From NCBI GenBank assembly GCA_948567375.1, contig OX419760.1, positions 2,294,001-2,358,000 on the forward strand: a stretch of 64,000 nucleotides of DNA. The letters are read 5' to 3'. Below the pieces are notes generated by a model. The model worked only from the letters and a program-made list of their open reading frames with translations. It was not told the DNA's origin and ran no database searches. Below are positions 10,253-21,399 of this stretch, in pieces. The position numbers and the translations under genes were made by a program. The stretch's first letter is position 1; every line of letters begins with the position of its first letter. This DNA comes from Lunularia cruciata. Its lineage: Eukaryota > Streptophyta > Marchantiopsida > Lunulariales > Lunulariaceae.

Positions 10253-10813
10253 TCACTCACCATCCTCATCCTCTCCCTCATCCTCTCCCTCATCCTCTCC
10301 ATCATCAATAGTCTCGTCCTCATCCGAGCTATCTGCATCCTCATGATCATCACCATGCTCTCCCTTGTGTATAATCTCCTCCTCTCCATCACTCAGGTAC
10401 ATGACGTCCTCCTCTGGAATGAAACCTCTCTCCACAAAGAGATGAGTGAGTACCTGTCCAAGGAAGGTGACTCTAAACCTACGCCCTTTAGGACTCATCA
10501 CTTGGGTTTGCAAACTCACCACCTCTGCAATGATAGCTCTAAAAGCCAACTCTCCCCAATCATAATCTTCCACACCAAATCTCCTCAACTTGGTCTTGGT
10601 GTTGAGTACCAAATGCCCATGTACAATCTTGGGCCTAATAGTGGGTGCAACTAGTGCACCCATCAACTGGAAGAAAGCTCTGAATGCAGGATATACACAT
10701 TGCCTTGCAAGATATCTTTTTGCAACCTTGTCCCTTTGTGGAAACCAATCTGAGACAGCTGTGTAAGGAACTGTCCTTTGTCTTGGTGTTCTGTGAGCCG
10801 ACCTGTCTCTCAC
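10253..10813 (-). pseudogene. Unidentified ORF with acidic C-terminal tail, lacking an ATG start
   Basis: The open frame is preceded by an in-frame TGA and starts at GTG, so the 5' end is broken or lies in an earlier exon. The globular part (residues about 10-135) includes the stretches FRAFFQLMGALVAP, VHGHLVLNTKTKL and GRRFRVTFLGQVLTH. It is followed by an Asp/Glu tail of about 45 residues (SDEDETIDDGEDEGEDEG). I recognise no family. Low-complexity acidic tails of this kind are common in plant transposon-encoded ORFs. Together with the two following minus-strand ORFs it may mark a single decayed element. Confidence 0.4.
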
Positions 10814-11373
10814 TCAGGATGAACCTCTGATGGCTATTATGGTAGCGCACCATGGACTAAGAAGGCAAGGAACCCCAACTCCATCATACTCCTCCAAGGC
10901 TAACACTCCAAGACTCAAGACATTGCTCACTAGAGAACTCAATGAGAGAGAGATAGTTGCAAATGAAAGGATGATGAGTACCTCCTCACTCCTTGTTTAT
11001 ATACTTGTGAAATAGTTACGTACCAAAGTTACTAATTACCGTAGTAACTCAAGTTACTAGACTAAAAGTCAAGTAAAGTCAAAAAGTAGAAAGGAATATC
11101 CATTCACATGGGCATATTCCCCTTATCTTGACCCAACCACTAAAGCAAGGATTCCTTCACATGGGCTATCCTTGGACTAAAGAAGAATCCAAAACAAAAA
11201 GGCTTGCGGGCCCAAGAGTTCTCAACTCTTTCCCCAAAGCCAAACACCTAGGAATAATACCAAGTCAACACACTAAAATCCAAAATAGTGGTGCTCATCT
11301 TTTCTACTTCCTCTAAAGTAAGGTCCCATCTATCTTAGCTATGACTAACTTTAGCTAACCATGACTAATATAG

Positions 11374-11484
11374 AACCATCCTTTATCTCTATATAAATAA
11401 TATCTCTTAAGTACTTGTAATACCAAGCTAAATATCACAATACCACACACATGCACAAATGGGTGTTACAGTTCTCCCCCTCGG
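11374..11484 (-). mobile_element. LTR boundary and polypurine tract of a minus-strand LTR element (family E)
   Basis: On the minus strand GAGGGGGAGAAC (a polypurine tract, 11471-11482) is followed immediately by TGTAACACCC, a common start of plant Ty3 LTRs. The first 97 bases of this LTR recur at 31281-31377 with about three differences. The inner end of the LTR and any coding region to the right were not found; GC-rich block 2 begins 170 bases further on. Confidence 0.5.
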
Positions 11485-11654
11485 CATGGCAAGTGCATCT
11501 CTAACTATATCTGCACTCAATTGAAACTGCCAACCTCTTACCAAACCTGTGCAAGATACCTTGTCCATGTACTCACAAACTCTGTACATGGAATGACCTG
11601 CACAACCCACCCAAAAAATTCAGCTCAACCTTATCTCAGAAGGACTAAGACTCA

Positions 11655-12190
11655 GGGGTGACGCCCGGTGCCGCCGAGAGTCGATGGCTGACGCTCGCAC
11701 ACAGTCCTAGACAAACGCGGGAGCCGTTGGGTGGCGCCTGTGGGCGCTCGGGGCCGCACATGGGTGATGCAAGGTGGCACTCCCGGCCCACCCTGATGCC
11801 TACGAGCGCCGAGAGGGCGCTCGAGGCCGCGAGGCACCGCCCACAGACTGGCGTCGCGGGACTGCGCCAATTCCGCGCGCGGACGCTGGTTGCCGCCCGG
11901 GGGCGCGCAAAGACGCTCGTGCGCCCCTAAGGGAGTCATAGAGACCGCTCGGTGACGCTGGTAGGCGCCCCGGGACAAGGGTTTGGTCGAGCATGTCTGC
12001 GCAGCCCCACGGGGACGTTGGGGGCCGCTCGGGGTTGCTGAGAGACGCGGAGGGGCTCTGGTAGGCGCACGGTGAAGGCGCTTGCGTGCATGGGTTTAGG
12101 GTTTGGGATGGCGCTAGGTGACGCTGGGGGTTGCGAGGAGGTGCTGGGTGGCACTGTGGGACAAGCAGGGAGGCGCTGGGTGGCGCTGAT
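11655..12190. repeat. GC-rich degenerate minisatellite, 10-bp period (block 2)
   Basis: The longest of the three blocks. Units such as GGTGGCGCCT, GTGGGCGCTC, GGGGCCGCAC and, near the end, GCGCTAGGTG, ACGCTGGGGG, GTGCTGGGTG follow a 10 to 11-bp spacing. G is strongly favoured on the plus strand. The apparent ORFs on both strands here are by-products of GC content and the repeat period. Confidence 0.7.
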
Positions 12191-12689
12191 GATCAGGTAC
12201 CAATTTAGAGCAATAAACTTCACAAATCAAGATTGAATGTCAATAAAACAAGGAGAAATGTTTGGAAAGTACCTCAGGCCTTGGATAGTGAAGTCCAAGC
12301 GTTATTTTAAGACCCATTACATCGAGATCGACCTCCCGAATTCCGGAAACAGCAGTTTGAACTTGATGCTTGTCCAGCCAGCACCACTTGATGAAATGGG
12401 TTGGGTGTTGAATTGTATGGAATGCAATGAGCCAATCTCCTTCCTGAGTATTTCTCATGTCGGGCCCATCAACTATCTTCTCGTATCCCCAGATTTCTAC
12501 CATGGTAAAAAAGAAGGAGCTATTCACTCTCTAAAACTCTTCTCAATGTTGAGTGTTGTGCTTCAAGCCAGCCAGCCAGTCTCTTGCCTCTCTACTTCTT
12601 CTTGAAATAATTCTCTAAACTCTCTCCCCAGACTCTTGAAAGGTCTCATTTGCACACACTTAAACTCATGAATTGACTTTTGAATGGCT
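12191..12689. other. Unassigned spacer
   Basis: Open frames of about 95-120 codons exist on both strands but overlap one another and show no motif. No function is supported. Confidence 0.4.
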
Positions 12690-12945
12690 TTTAGCACCCT
12701 CTAACTCGCAAAATTGGAATGGCCAGCACCCTCTAACCTCGAATGGCCAGCACCCTCTGCCTTGCGAAATTTGAATGCAACCTCTGCCTCGTGAAATTTG
12801 AATGCACCCTCTGCCTCGTGAAATTTGAATGCACCCTCTGCCTCACACTTGCCTCATGAAATGATCTCAAATGGCCAGCACCACCCTCTGCCTCGTGAAA
12901 TTTGAATGGCCAACACCTTCTGCCTCACGAAATGATTCTCCAGCC
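12690..12945 (+). repeat. Minisatellite, unit about 27 bp
   Basis: Repeats of the form CACCCTCTGCCTCGTGAAAT followed by TTGAATG. Three clean tandem copies sit at about 12770-12842, flanked by variants carrying an extra GGCCAGCA. Length variants suggest slippage and unequal exchange. Confidence 0.75.
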
Positions 12946-13109
12946 TCTTGTATAAATTACTTGTGATTTTCTGATCCAAACACCACACACTCAAGAGAAG
13001 AGCTTGGCAATGACAAAAAAGGAAATGAACACACATTTATATAACCCAGGCTGACAAGAAAATATTCAATCCTCAACATGCAAAAATGCATTTTTCACAC
13101 CTAAAAACC

Positions 13110-13320
13110 CAAATCCCGAGCGGCAACATGCGGCACTCCATGTCGCCAACCGGCGCAACCAAGCGTCGTAGCGCCTCCTAGCGCCTCCCACCAGCAGCTA
13201 GTGCATGATATATATGGATACTTCCAAGCATCTTCCGAGTGTCCGCCAGCATCTACCAGCGTCATCCAGCGGCTATGAGCATCCAGAAGAGTCCGCAAGC
13301 GTCAACGAGCACCATTCTCA
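13110..13320. repeat. GC-rich degenerate minisatellite, 10-bp period, inverted (block 3)
   Basis: The same motif as blocks 1 and 2 but on the opposite strand: CGCCTCCTAG then CGCCTCCCAC, then AGCGTCATCC and AGCGGCTATG at 10-bp spacing. It lies left of the 3' end of the Harbinger transposase pseudogene. Confidence 0.65.
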
Positions 13321-13523
13321 ATTAGCGCCATTCTCAATTAATTATTTAAGCTTCTGAGGAATGGTTTGAGAATGCCACTCTAAATTTTTAAGTTTGCAAC
13401 AACTGGTACGAGAGCTATGCTCACTTTTTAGACGTTATTGTGTCCAAGAGGACTTAGATCAAGATTCATATTATTATGTTTGAATCCACATCATGTTCTT
13501 ATCATAATATTACATCCAAAAAC

Positions 13524-13577
13524 ACTCATGGTCTAAGAAAACTACTCATGGTCTAAGAAAACTACTCATGGTCTAAG
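13524..13577 (+). repeat. 20-bp tandem repeat, 2.7 copies
   Basis: ACTCATGGTCTAAGAAAACT occurs twice and is followed by a third, partial copy ACTCATGGTCTAAG. The copies are identical. Confidence 0.9.
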
Positions 13578-13729
13578 TTGTGTGCCTATGAGAAATGAGA
13601 TGAATACTCAGAATATATATTTTATTATATGGAATCTCAAAAAAATCAATCGTGCAGGCCTTGATTGTAATAATCAAGGCAATGTTGCATCACCCTTGAT
13701 CTACTTTCTTCTCTACCAAGTTCTATGCA

Positions 13730-15005
13730 CTAAAATGAAATTTTTGAATCTATTTGAGTCTCCTTTGTAAATCCGCCATTGTCTTCTGACCAAAGGTCAG
13801 ATCTATTGATTAAAAAATTACGTAAAATAATACACACCAATACCCACTTTAACAAATAAGCATTTCTACTATTGTCTTTCAGTTGCACTCTTAGCTCACG
13901 AAGAGAATGCCATCTAGCTTTCAATACTCCTATACAATGTTCATTTATCACTCTTGCCTTTGCTAAATATTTATTGAGCTCTTGCTTGTCTTCAGAGCGA
14001 GCCTGCTTGAAAGCGGGTACTAGGCGATGCATGGGTACATAACCCAAATCACCTAAAAGGTACTCCTTTGCCTCAAAAGTGCAACACCTCCCTCTTCGGT
14101 TCAAATCATTCCATAGTGACGATTTTTTCAAACAAGTCATATCATGACATGACCTTGGCATTCCTGCAAAACAAAAAAGAGCATACTTTTAGTAAACTTC
14201 TCAATCAAGATAACCAATGCATTACAAAAATACTAAAAAAAATAACAAATAACATAAACCATACCTCCGGAGAAATATATAACTCTCCTTTTATCATCAC
14301 AAATCACTTGGCCGTTTATAGAATATGAACCCTTGCGGCTGAAATATATTTCACCGTCCACAGTTGGTCGGGCTGCAAGAGGAAACAACGTGCCATCTAC
14401 CAAACCAACACAAATGGGAAAACCTTTTAGTGCAAAACAGTGAATATCCTTTTCCTCTCCTTGAGGTCGGGCCAAGCAACTTGACTCCTCATCACATCTA
14501 ATATGGCTGTCATTACTCTATTAGTAAAAGCAATTGTTAAACCAACACTAATGCCCTAAATATTTAAACCCCGTGCAACACAAGCTCCATTCTCGTGATG
14601 CCCAAATCTATCCAAAGCTAGGGCAACTTGGATCCACACGGGGGTTTGCTCTCTTCGGTACCTTTTCTCAAAAATGAGGTGAGTCTTAATCAAATCAACT
14701 AATGTTGAAAAAGAATCCCCATCCATTCTAGTAAGCTGGCGAAAGGCCTTAGTATCTAGATTTCTAAAATAATCCTTCACAAACTCTCTACTACGAGGGT
14801 AAGTAACACAGGGTTCCAAGTAACAATGAGTATGTGCATACTCCCATCCACTAATAAAACATTCTAGCATATCTAAATCTCCTCCTAATTCCTCATCTTC
14901 ATCTTCTAATCCTGGTAGAGATAACTCCAAGTCTAACCGGATCATCCATTTGATACATTTTCTAATATTTCTGGTTAGTTCTAAACGAGTGCTTCCTCTC
15001 GGCAT
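13730..15005 (-). pseudogene. PIF/Harbinger transposase (DDE_Tnp_4 family), disabled
   Basis: DNA transposase remnant that still reads as a family member across most of its length. N-terminal part: FRQLTRMDGDSF, then WIQVALALDRFG. Catalytic core: first Asp in GLVDGTLFPL, second in EYLLGDLGY, Glu in NEHCIGVLKARW, so all three DDE residues are present. An intron of 101 nt (donor 14264, acceptor 14164, minus strand) joins RVIYFSGG to MPRSCHDM in frame. Two lesions break it: a TAG codon straight after VARGLNI (about 14557) and a one-base frameshift near 14450. Harbinger elements usually carry a second Myb/SANT-like gene; one such gene lies at 6142-7506, but too far away to belong to the same copy. 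Terminal inverted repeats were not found. Confidence 0.88.
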
Positions 15006-15054
15006 GACAAAACTCTATTTTTAATCACCACTAAAAACTCTTTATCCACTAAGT

Positions 15055-15602
15055 GGATCTCTCTTCTCCGCAAAGGGCATCTCTCTTCTCTAAAGAGATC
15101 TCTCTTCTCCGCAAAGGAGCATCTCCATCTCCCTGTGAAATTTTGTGCGCATAAAACACAATATGTGATATTTTAGCAAATAAGCATCTTTGTGCAAAAA
15201 AAAACCATATTGGGAGATATTCTCCACAAAGGGCATCTCTCTTCTCTAAAGGGATCTCTCTTCTCCACAAAGGAGCATCTCCATCTCCCTGTGAAATTTT
15301 GTGCGCAAAAAACACAATTTGTGATATTTCAGCAAATAAGCATCTCTGTGCAAAAAAAAACCATATGTGATATTTGAGCAAACTGACATTTCTGTGCACA
15401 AAAAATACAATGTGTGATATTTGAGCAAACATACATTTCGGTGTGCAACAAATACAATTGGTGATATTTGAGAAAAAGGACATCTCTTGGTGCGAAAAAG
15501 AAAACCATTTGATGCGCAAAAAATACAATCGGTGATATTTGAGAAAACGGACATCTCTTGGTGCGCAATAAAACAATCGTTATATTTCAGCAAACGGACA
15601 TC
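15055..15602. repeat. Complex tandem repeat array upstream of the Harbinger transposase
   Basis: Two levels of repetition. A block of about 110 bp (CTCTCTTCTCCGCAAAGG through GTGAAATTTTGTGCGC) occurs twice, starting near 15060 and 15228. It is followed by about seven units of roughly 50 bp built on GTGATATTTGAGCAAAC, GACATCTCT and TGTGCAAAAA. The ORFs across it come from the repeat itself. Its place directly 5' of the transposase suggests subterminal repeats of that element. Confidence 0.7.
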
Positions 15603-15672
15603 AAACTCAAATCTTACCACTCCATATCTGCTACAGACTCTCTATTCTTCATCAGTGGTCAATTTTCGGCTT

Positions 15673-15925
15673 CCACTCAAATCTTTCTACTCATGCTCCC
15701 TCCAATAGTAAAAAAATTTGTCCCAGCTGGAGCTCGTCATTTCCTTTCCATGGGTGTTCTCAAACTTCCCCGGGATACCTCCTATGCTCCTTTTGGTGGC
15801 CACTCAAATCTTTCCACTCATGCTCCCTCCAATAATAAAAAAATTTGTCCCAGGTGCCGCTCGTCATTTCCTTTCCATGGGTGTTCTCAAACTTCCCCGG
15901 ATGCACCCTATGCTCACTGGGGCCG
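15673..15925 (+). repeat. 127-bp tandem duplication
   Basis: CCACTCAAATCTTTCTACTC begins a 127-bp unit that is repeated immediately from about 15800 with roughly 90% identity. Both copies include TTTCCTTTCCATGGGTGTTC. Confidence 0.85.
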
Positions 15926-15929
15926 TCAC

Positions 15930-17175
15930 TCTAACCCTAAACGAAAACTTAATTAACCCTAATGTGCAATCAATGCAATATGGAGTGATAATGGAAAATT
16001 CCTTCTCCCTTATTTTCTATGAACCACCTCATACAGAGTGTGCTAATAATAAGGAACTTGGCCCCAACTCCGTAACATTACCATTTCTACCTTCAGTCAC
16101 ACACCGTACCCAAAAAGTCAATGCTTTGTAACAATCTATAAGAAAAGTTTAGAAACTTCGTAAAACTATTTCTGAAACTCCCTAATGCATGAATAATTTT
16201 ATACGACATAGCTTATAAAAAATTCCATTGACACATAGCTGTAAACTGGCTGCTGGTCATCTTTTCAGGAACCGGAAATCTTTATGGGTTTTTCAAAGAT
16301 TATAGGACCTCTAGTAAATATTGACAAGATCTTGAAATGCTTTGTTTCCCTTCCTCTTGTTCTTTGGTTCCGATGGCAAATTTATCGGGTCATAAGAAGC
16401 TACAATTAGGTGAGGCTGCAATTCTAGTTGTAAATAGTCATTGATGGAATTTCATATGCTCCCTCTACTCTTGCAACAAACATGATTATCTACTCATTGT
16501 TCTTGTTTATATCTATAATTGTTTTACAATAATTCTATTGTTCTATAATTGTTCTATTCTGATTATCTTGTTCTTGTTGATGTTGCCTAGCTCGGATATC
16601 TTAGGATATCTTAGGTGCAGTAGAGAAGATTTCTATTGCGGGTTTGCTCCATTTTACCTTTTTAGTCTCTTCCTTGCATAGGTTCTTCCCATCCTTCATT
16701 TTTTCTATGCGGTCACCCTTGTTTTTGTTCTTGTTGATTTTTATAGGTAATGCATGGATGGTTTAGGGTAGTTGTGAGAATGCATGTGCAAACCAAGTGG
16801 GGGAATTTAGGAACCTGGGTTCTAATTTGGGTTTATTTGATTCACAATGCTCCACCTTAGTACCTTGAAACAGCTTATGAGAGAATTGAAAATGTTAATG
16901 CATGGCAAAATTGTTGAATTTAAAAAGAGTGTAGTGGAATGGTTCAAGCATGAGTATGATTGGAATATAAGGGATTGGAGCAAAGGAAAGGAGGACATTG
17001 ATAATACATATATGCTTTTGAAATGATGGTGGTTTATCCACCATAGGCAATATTTGAAGGAATGATGCAATAGTCATGAAGTACAAAGTTTGTACATAAA
17101 ATCTTTTTAATGTTTGATTCAAACAACTAGTGAGAATAGATATATGCTCCTTTGGTATTTTGGTGATTTTACTCA
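15930..17175. other. No gene recognised
   Basis: AT-rich sequence with no supported coding frame. The last 300 bases may hold the decayed N-terminal part of the Harbinger copy that becomes recognisable from about 17180. Confidence 0.5.
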
Positions 17176-17179
17176 AAGA

Positions 17180-18125
17180 GCATGTTGTTTTCATAAGAAG
17201 TGTAGATCTAGGAAGATACCAAATACATGTATGTTTGCAAGTTGCATTAGCATTAGATCAATTTGAACATAATGGAAATAGTGTCTATGTTGCCAAGAGA
17301 ATGAACTTATGGGGATTTAGTTTAGGGTAACAAAATTTACTCAAAGAGTAATCATTGCCATCTTGTATTGTCTTAGAAAGGAAGTCCAATGGCCAAGAGT
17401 GAGGAGAGTGCTAGAATTTCATATGTGTTTGCGAAGAAAGGGTTCCAAGGTGTATAGGGTTCATGGATGGTACTTTCTTTCCTTTGGTGCAACTGCACAT
17501 TATTGATGGAGAAGTTTACTTTAACCAAAAGTGCTCTTACTCAATTAATGATCAAGTGACCTGCAATGACAAGTGCAAAATTATCCACTTTGCAACAAGT
17601 AAAAAGAATTGCATATTCAACAAAGCTTTGATTCTAAAAGTTTAGTGTATTGAAGATTGACATTTTTGTTTAATGGTGATTGATGAGTGATTTTTGAGTG
17701 GATGGCTAATAACTATTATGACATTTGCTCAAGAATGCTTGATTCATGTCATGATATGACATGTTTACAAATGTTGAAGGTTTGGTCATACTTAAATCAT
17801 CAAGACACTTTGTGCATCATTTGAAAGCAATAAGTATTTAATAGGAGTTGTAGGAGATATCCCAATGAGTTATCTAATACATTTGTTCAACCAACCTAAC
17901 ATGCAAGAAGAAAGGATTTCAAGTGTTGTGTGGCTCAAACAAGGTCTCTAAATGAACATTACTTTGGTATATTGAAAGCACATTGGCACTATTTGTAGGA
18001 ATTGAAGGCTAAACTAAAAACCAGGAAATGCAAAGCCTACCTCTTGCACTAGATATCCACTTATGTTATGTTGCATAACTTTTTAATTAATAGATGCAAT
18101 CTATGAGATGTTGAATAGGAATTAG
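17180..18125 (+). pseudogene. Second PIF/Harbinger transposase remnant, heavily decayed
   Basis: Plus-strand counterpart of the 13730-15005 transposase with many stops and frameshifts. Recognisable pieces in order are VALALDQFEHNG (about 17240), RKEVQWPRVRRV (about 17376), MDGTFFPLVQ with the first catalytic Asp, DGEVYFNQKCSYSIND (about 17500), HDMTCL (about 17750), and KYLIGVVGDIPMS (about 17830) with the second Asp position. It differs enough from the other copy to be an independent, older insertion. Confidence 0.75.
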
Positions 18126-18215
18126 TTAGAGATGAAGCAAATGCACCTCAATTCATAGATGTAGGTGCATCAAATCATCCCCACATATCGACTAGTGTTG
18201 GAAGCATTAGCTATA

Positions 18216-18821
18216 TGTAACATTCCAAGAATAGGAGAACCCTTGAGAAAAATACAAGAGAAATACAATGATTCATCCCTCATAACTCCGATGCCCCAAA
18301 GGAGCACCTTGTCTTTATTATATAGCAAAGAGGATCCACTAAAAGAGAGCTCCGCCCTTGGATCAACTTCATGGATTGGTGACATGTCAATGAGTGCCAC
18401 CCTTAGATTAGTTGCATGGATTGGTGACATGTTGATCCTTGTCTTATCTAATTGGTCAAACAAGTTTGACTAGAGGGAATCTTTAGGAAATCTTCTTGTA
18501 GGAAGGTCAAAAGCATAGGTGAAGTACTATTGGAAGCTCTTTATGAGAAAATCAAGGGGGAGAAGTAGCATTTTTCTCCTAGAAGGAGAAGAAAACATTT
18601 CTTCCTCAGAGGAGAAAAAACATTTTTGGGGGCCTAATTCATCCATTTAGGCATCCCAAATTGGCTCTAAAGTTTTAAGAGTGTTTTTGGCCTCGGTCTA
18701 TTAGTGGAAGTACTCTTTTGGTGACACCTCTATCTGATCTACTTATCCTATATAATATCCTTCAAGATATTACCAAACCAATTTCCACCTCTATATAATA
18801 TGTCTAGCTAATGGTATTATG
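18216..18821 (-). mobile_element. Solo LTR, family A
   Basis: Starts TGTAACATTCC and ends GGTATTATG (degraded GGTATTACA). It aligns along its whole length, in reverse, with the LTRs of the element at 18991-26762. No matching target duplication survives. It lies head-to-head with that element's 5' LTR. Confidence 0.75.
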
Positions 18822-18990
18822 AACCTCCCCACTTTTAATCCGTAATGTCCTTGTTGTGAAATTGTTGCACAAAAGATTACACTAACACCGATTCATGGGT
18901 CATCGAGTTAGGTATTGGCTCCCATGTTGCCTCAAACAATGGGTATCCTTTCCAATGTATAAGATATTCCATATGCAGATGTTGGGTACC

Positions 18991-19592
18991 TATAATACCA
19001 TCAACTAGACATATGATCTAGAGGTGAAGTTTGGCTTTGTAACATCTACAAAGATATTTTTATATGATGTACTAAGTAGATCAAATAGATGTGTCACCAA
19101 AAGAGTACTTCTTCTAATAAGGAAGGAGTCAAAGACACTTTGAAAAACTTCAAAGCCAATTTTGGAGGCCTAAACAAATGAATTAGGCCTCAAAAATAGA
19201 AAAATCTTCCCCTCCTTTAAGGAAAATAGACTTTCCTTCTCCCCCCACTATTTCTATTATTGAGAGCTTTCCAAGAGTACCTCACCCATGTGATTCTTAA
19301 CTTCTTACAAGAAGATTCTCTAAAGATTCCCTTTAGTCAAACTTGTTTGACCAATTAGATGAGACAAGAACTAACATGTCCCCCATCCATGCAACTAATC
19401 TAAGGGTGGAGCTCATTGACATATCATTGATCCATGTATCTGATCCAAGGGTGGAGATTCCTTTGAAAGAATCCTCTTGGCTATATATATAAATATAAGG
19501 TGGTCCTTTGGGGATCGGAGTATTGAGAGTGAAGCCTTGTGTTTCTTCTCTTATGTTTCTCTTGAGTGTTCTCCTATCCTCGGAATATTACA
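18991..19592 (+). repeat. 5' LTR, family A
   Basis: 602 bp, from TATAATACCA to GGAATATTACA. It contains TATATATATAAATATAAG near 19480, a TATA-type promoter, about 110 bp before its end. Confidence 0.8.
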
Positions 19593-19610
19593 ATGGTATT
19601 CAAGCTTGGG
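19593..19610 (+). other. Primer-binding site, initiator Met-tRNA type (degenerate)
   Basis: ATGGTATTCAAGCTTGGG directly follows the LTR and resembles TGGTATCAGAGC with an inserted T. Confidence 0.6.
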
Positions 19611-20779
19611 TTAATCCAAGAGAGTGATCACCCCTTTTGGAGGAATATGGGCTAATGACATTGAGTAATTTTGCGGAGAAAAAACTATAGTGCAATTGAT
19701 AGATTATGAATGTTTTAGAGAGAGGATGGGATGGAAGCTCTTGGAGGACAATTTCTTGCACTCCCCTTTTTTTGCTTGAATCCATTCCATATCAAGATTA
19801 TGTACATACAACATGAGCAAGTGAAAGTATATCTTGTTTACCATTTCACAGTAGAGTTCATGGATATAGTGATGAATTCACCAAACCCAATGATTCTACT
19901 TATGGTGGTATATAATATAGAGTGAAATTTGACAATATGAATTTTGTTATGATGCAATGGATTTGAATATAACCAATCCCTGCCCTTTCAACACTCAAAA
20001 AAATCCATTATATAATTAGACCAAAGGTGATATTTAGGGATTTTGTAGTCAGCAATTTAAGTGAGGAATATTATCAACAAGTGATAGCCTCTAAAGTTCC
20101 AATGGTAGTCCTAATAGCCCATGCCCCCTCTTGAGTGATCATACTAACTCTCTATTGAAGTAGGAAGCATAGATTGAGCTTTTCCCATGTGTAAGAATCA
20201 TAGATCCGTAGTTGCAAGATCTGATCCAAGGAATGCAAGGAATGCAAGGGATGTTGAATGACTTTTGGGAGATCAAGATGACCATGGAGGCATTGCAAAG
20301 TCAAGTAGGTACCTTCAAGAATGATCATGCAAGAAGGAAAACCATCCCAAAATCCAATACTAGCGGCCAAAGTACCTAAAGAATCACTCATGCCAATGAT
20401 ATCAACCCCGCTCAACAATGAAGCCACATTGTTATAACAGATGAAGAAGAATGCAACATCTAGCATTACAAGGAACAATGTTCATGGGAATAGTAGAAAA
20501 CTAGGTTTCAAGAATGAATTGATACTTTTGATTATTCATCATTGAGATCACCAACCATTATGTAGGCATGTTTGCATGTGGGTTACTTGACCAATAAAGT
20601 CTCACATGGTATGACATTTGGGAATGAGCAATGTTGGCAAAAGGAAGAAAGGTTGCTTGGACGGCAACGCAAGAAGGGCTGCTAATTAATTTACAACCCA
20701 TGGATTTTGTGTAGATGGTCCAAACCTGACTATGGGAGTTGAAGCAAAAGAATGATGTACAAGAGTACATGGAGGTATT

Positions 20780-21250
20780 TCTCAATTTTCAGGGTGAAAT
20801 AGCCAATATGAGTCCAAGAGAAGCTCTAGATAATTTCAAACAAGGGTTAAAAGAATGATTTTGGCAAGAAGTAATGGTGCAAAACTCTTGCACTATTTTT
20901 GAAGCCATTGCTTGCATTCAAAGAATACAAGGGTGCTTGGAGGAGATGAAGGGGTAGTCTTAACTCAACATTATCAAGCTGAAACACCACACTTTGGTGA
21001 ACCAATTCTTATGGAATTGTGCAACATTTAGTTCCAATATCAAGGAGCACAATTGCTCTAAGGAGAACGAGGATGGGTCAAAGAAAGGAGAGATAGAGTT
21101 CCACAAGGAGAAGAGACTCGAGTAGAACAACATCATTGCTACAATTGCAAGCCAGTTGAGCACATAGCCATCAATTGTCATGCCTGGTTTCCTAGAGGCC
21201 CTCAGCCTCCATATGGCAATTTTTTAAAACATGGAGAGATGAATAAAAGA
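20780..21250 (+). pseudogene. gag remnant with CCHC zinc knuckle, family A
   Basis: The C-terminal gag region is readable in pieces (about 20790-20950, NFKQGL and AIACIQRIQGC). A canonical knuckle, CYNCKPVEHIAINC (CX2CX4HX4C), sits at 21137-21178. Earlier gag sequence (19600-20780) is too decayed to place exactly. Confidence 0.7.
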
Positions 21251-21399
21251 AGAGGATGCAAAAACAACATTGGAAAACAAAGATTGCCAATAAATGTACC
21301 TCACGGCCTTACTAGTTCAAGGGAGAAGAGAAATAGCAAGGGAGGAAGAGGACAAGTACACAAAGGTTGAAGAAGAAAAAATCACAATTGATTGTCATG

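Noticed and set aside
10166-10654. Plus-strand ORF starting in the (AT)n run
   Set aside because: Begins with Tyr-Ile repeats from the microsatellite and continues antisense to the acidic ORF.
11652-12223. ORFs on both strands in the GC-rich block
   Set aside because: High GC removes stop codons and the 10-bp repeat gives open frames in several phases; composition is Pro/Arg/Ala low complexity.
15055-15602. CRISPR-like look of repeats with short spacers
   Set aside because: Plant nuclear context, imperfect units, no unique spacers of constant length and no cas genes.
15049-15620. Overlapping minus-strand ORFs of 79-175 codons with repeated Phe/Cys-rich text
   Set aside because: They arise from a DNA tandem array read in different frames; no start context, motif or conservation between frames.
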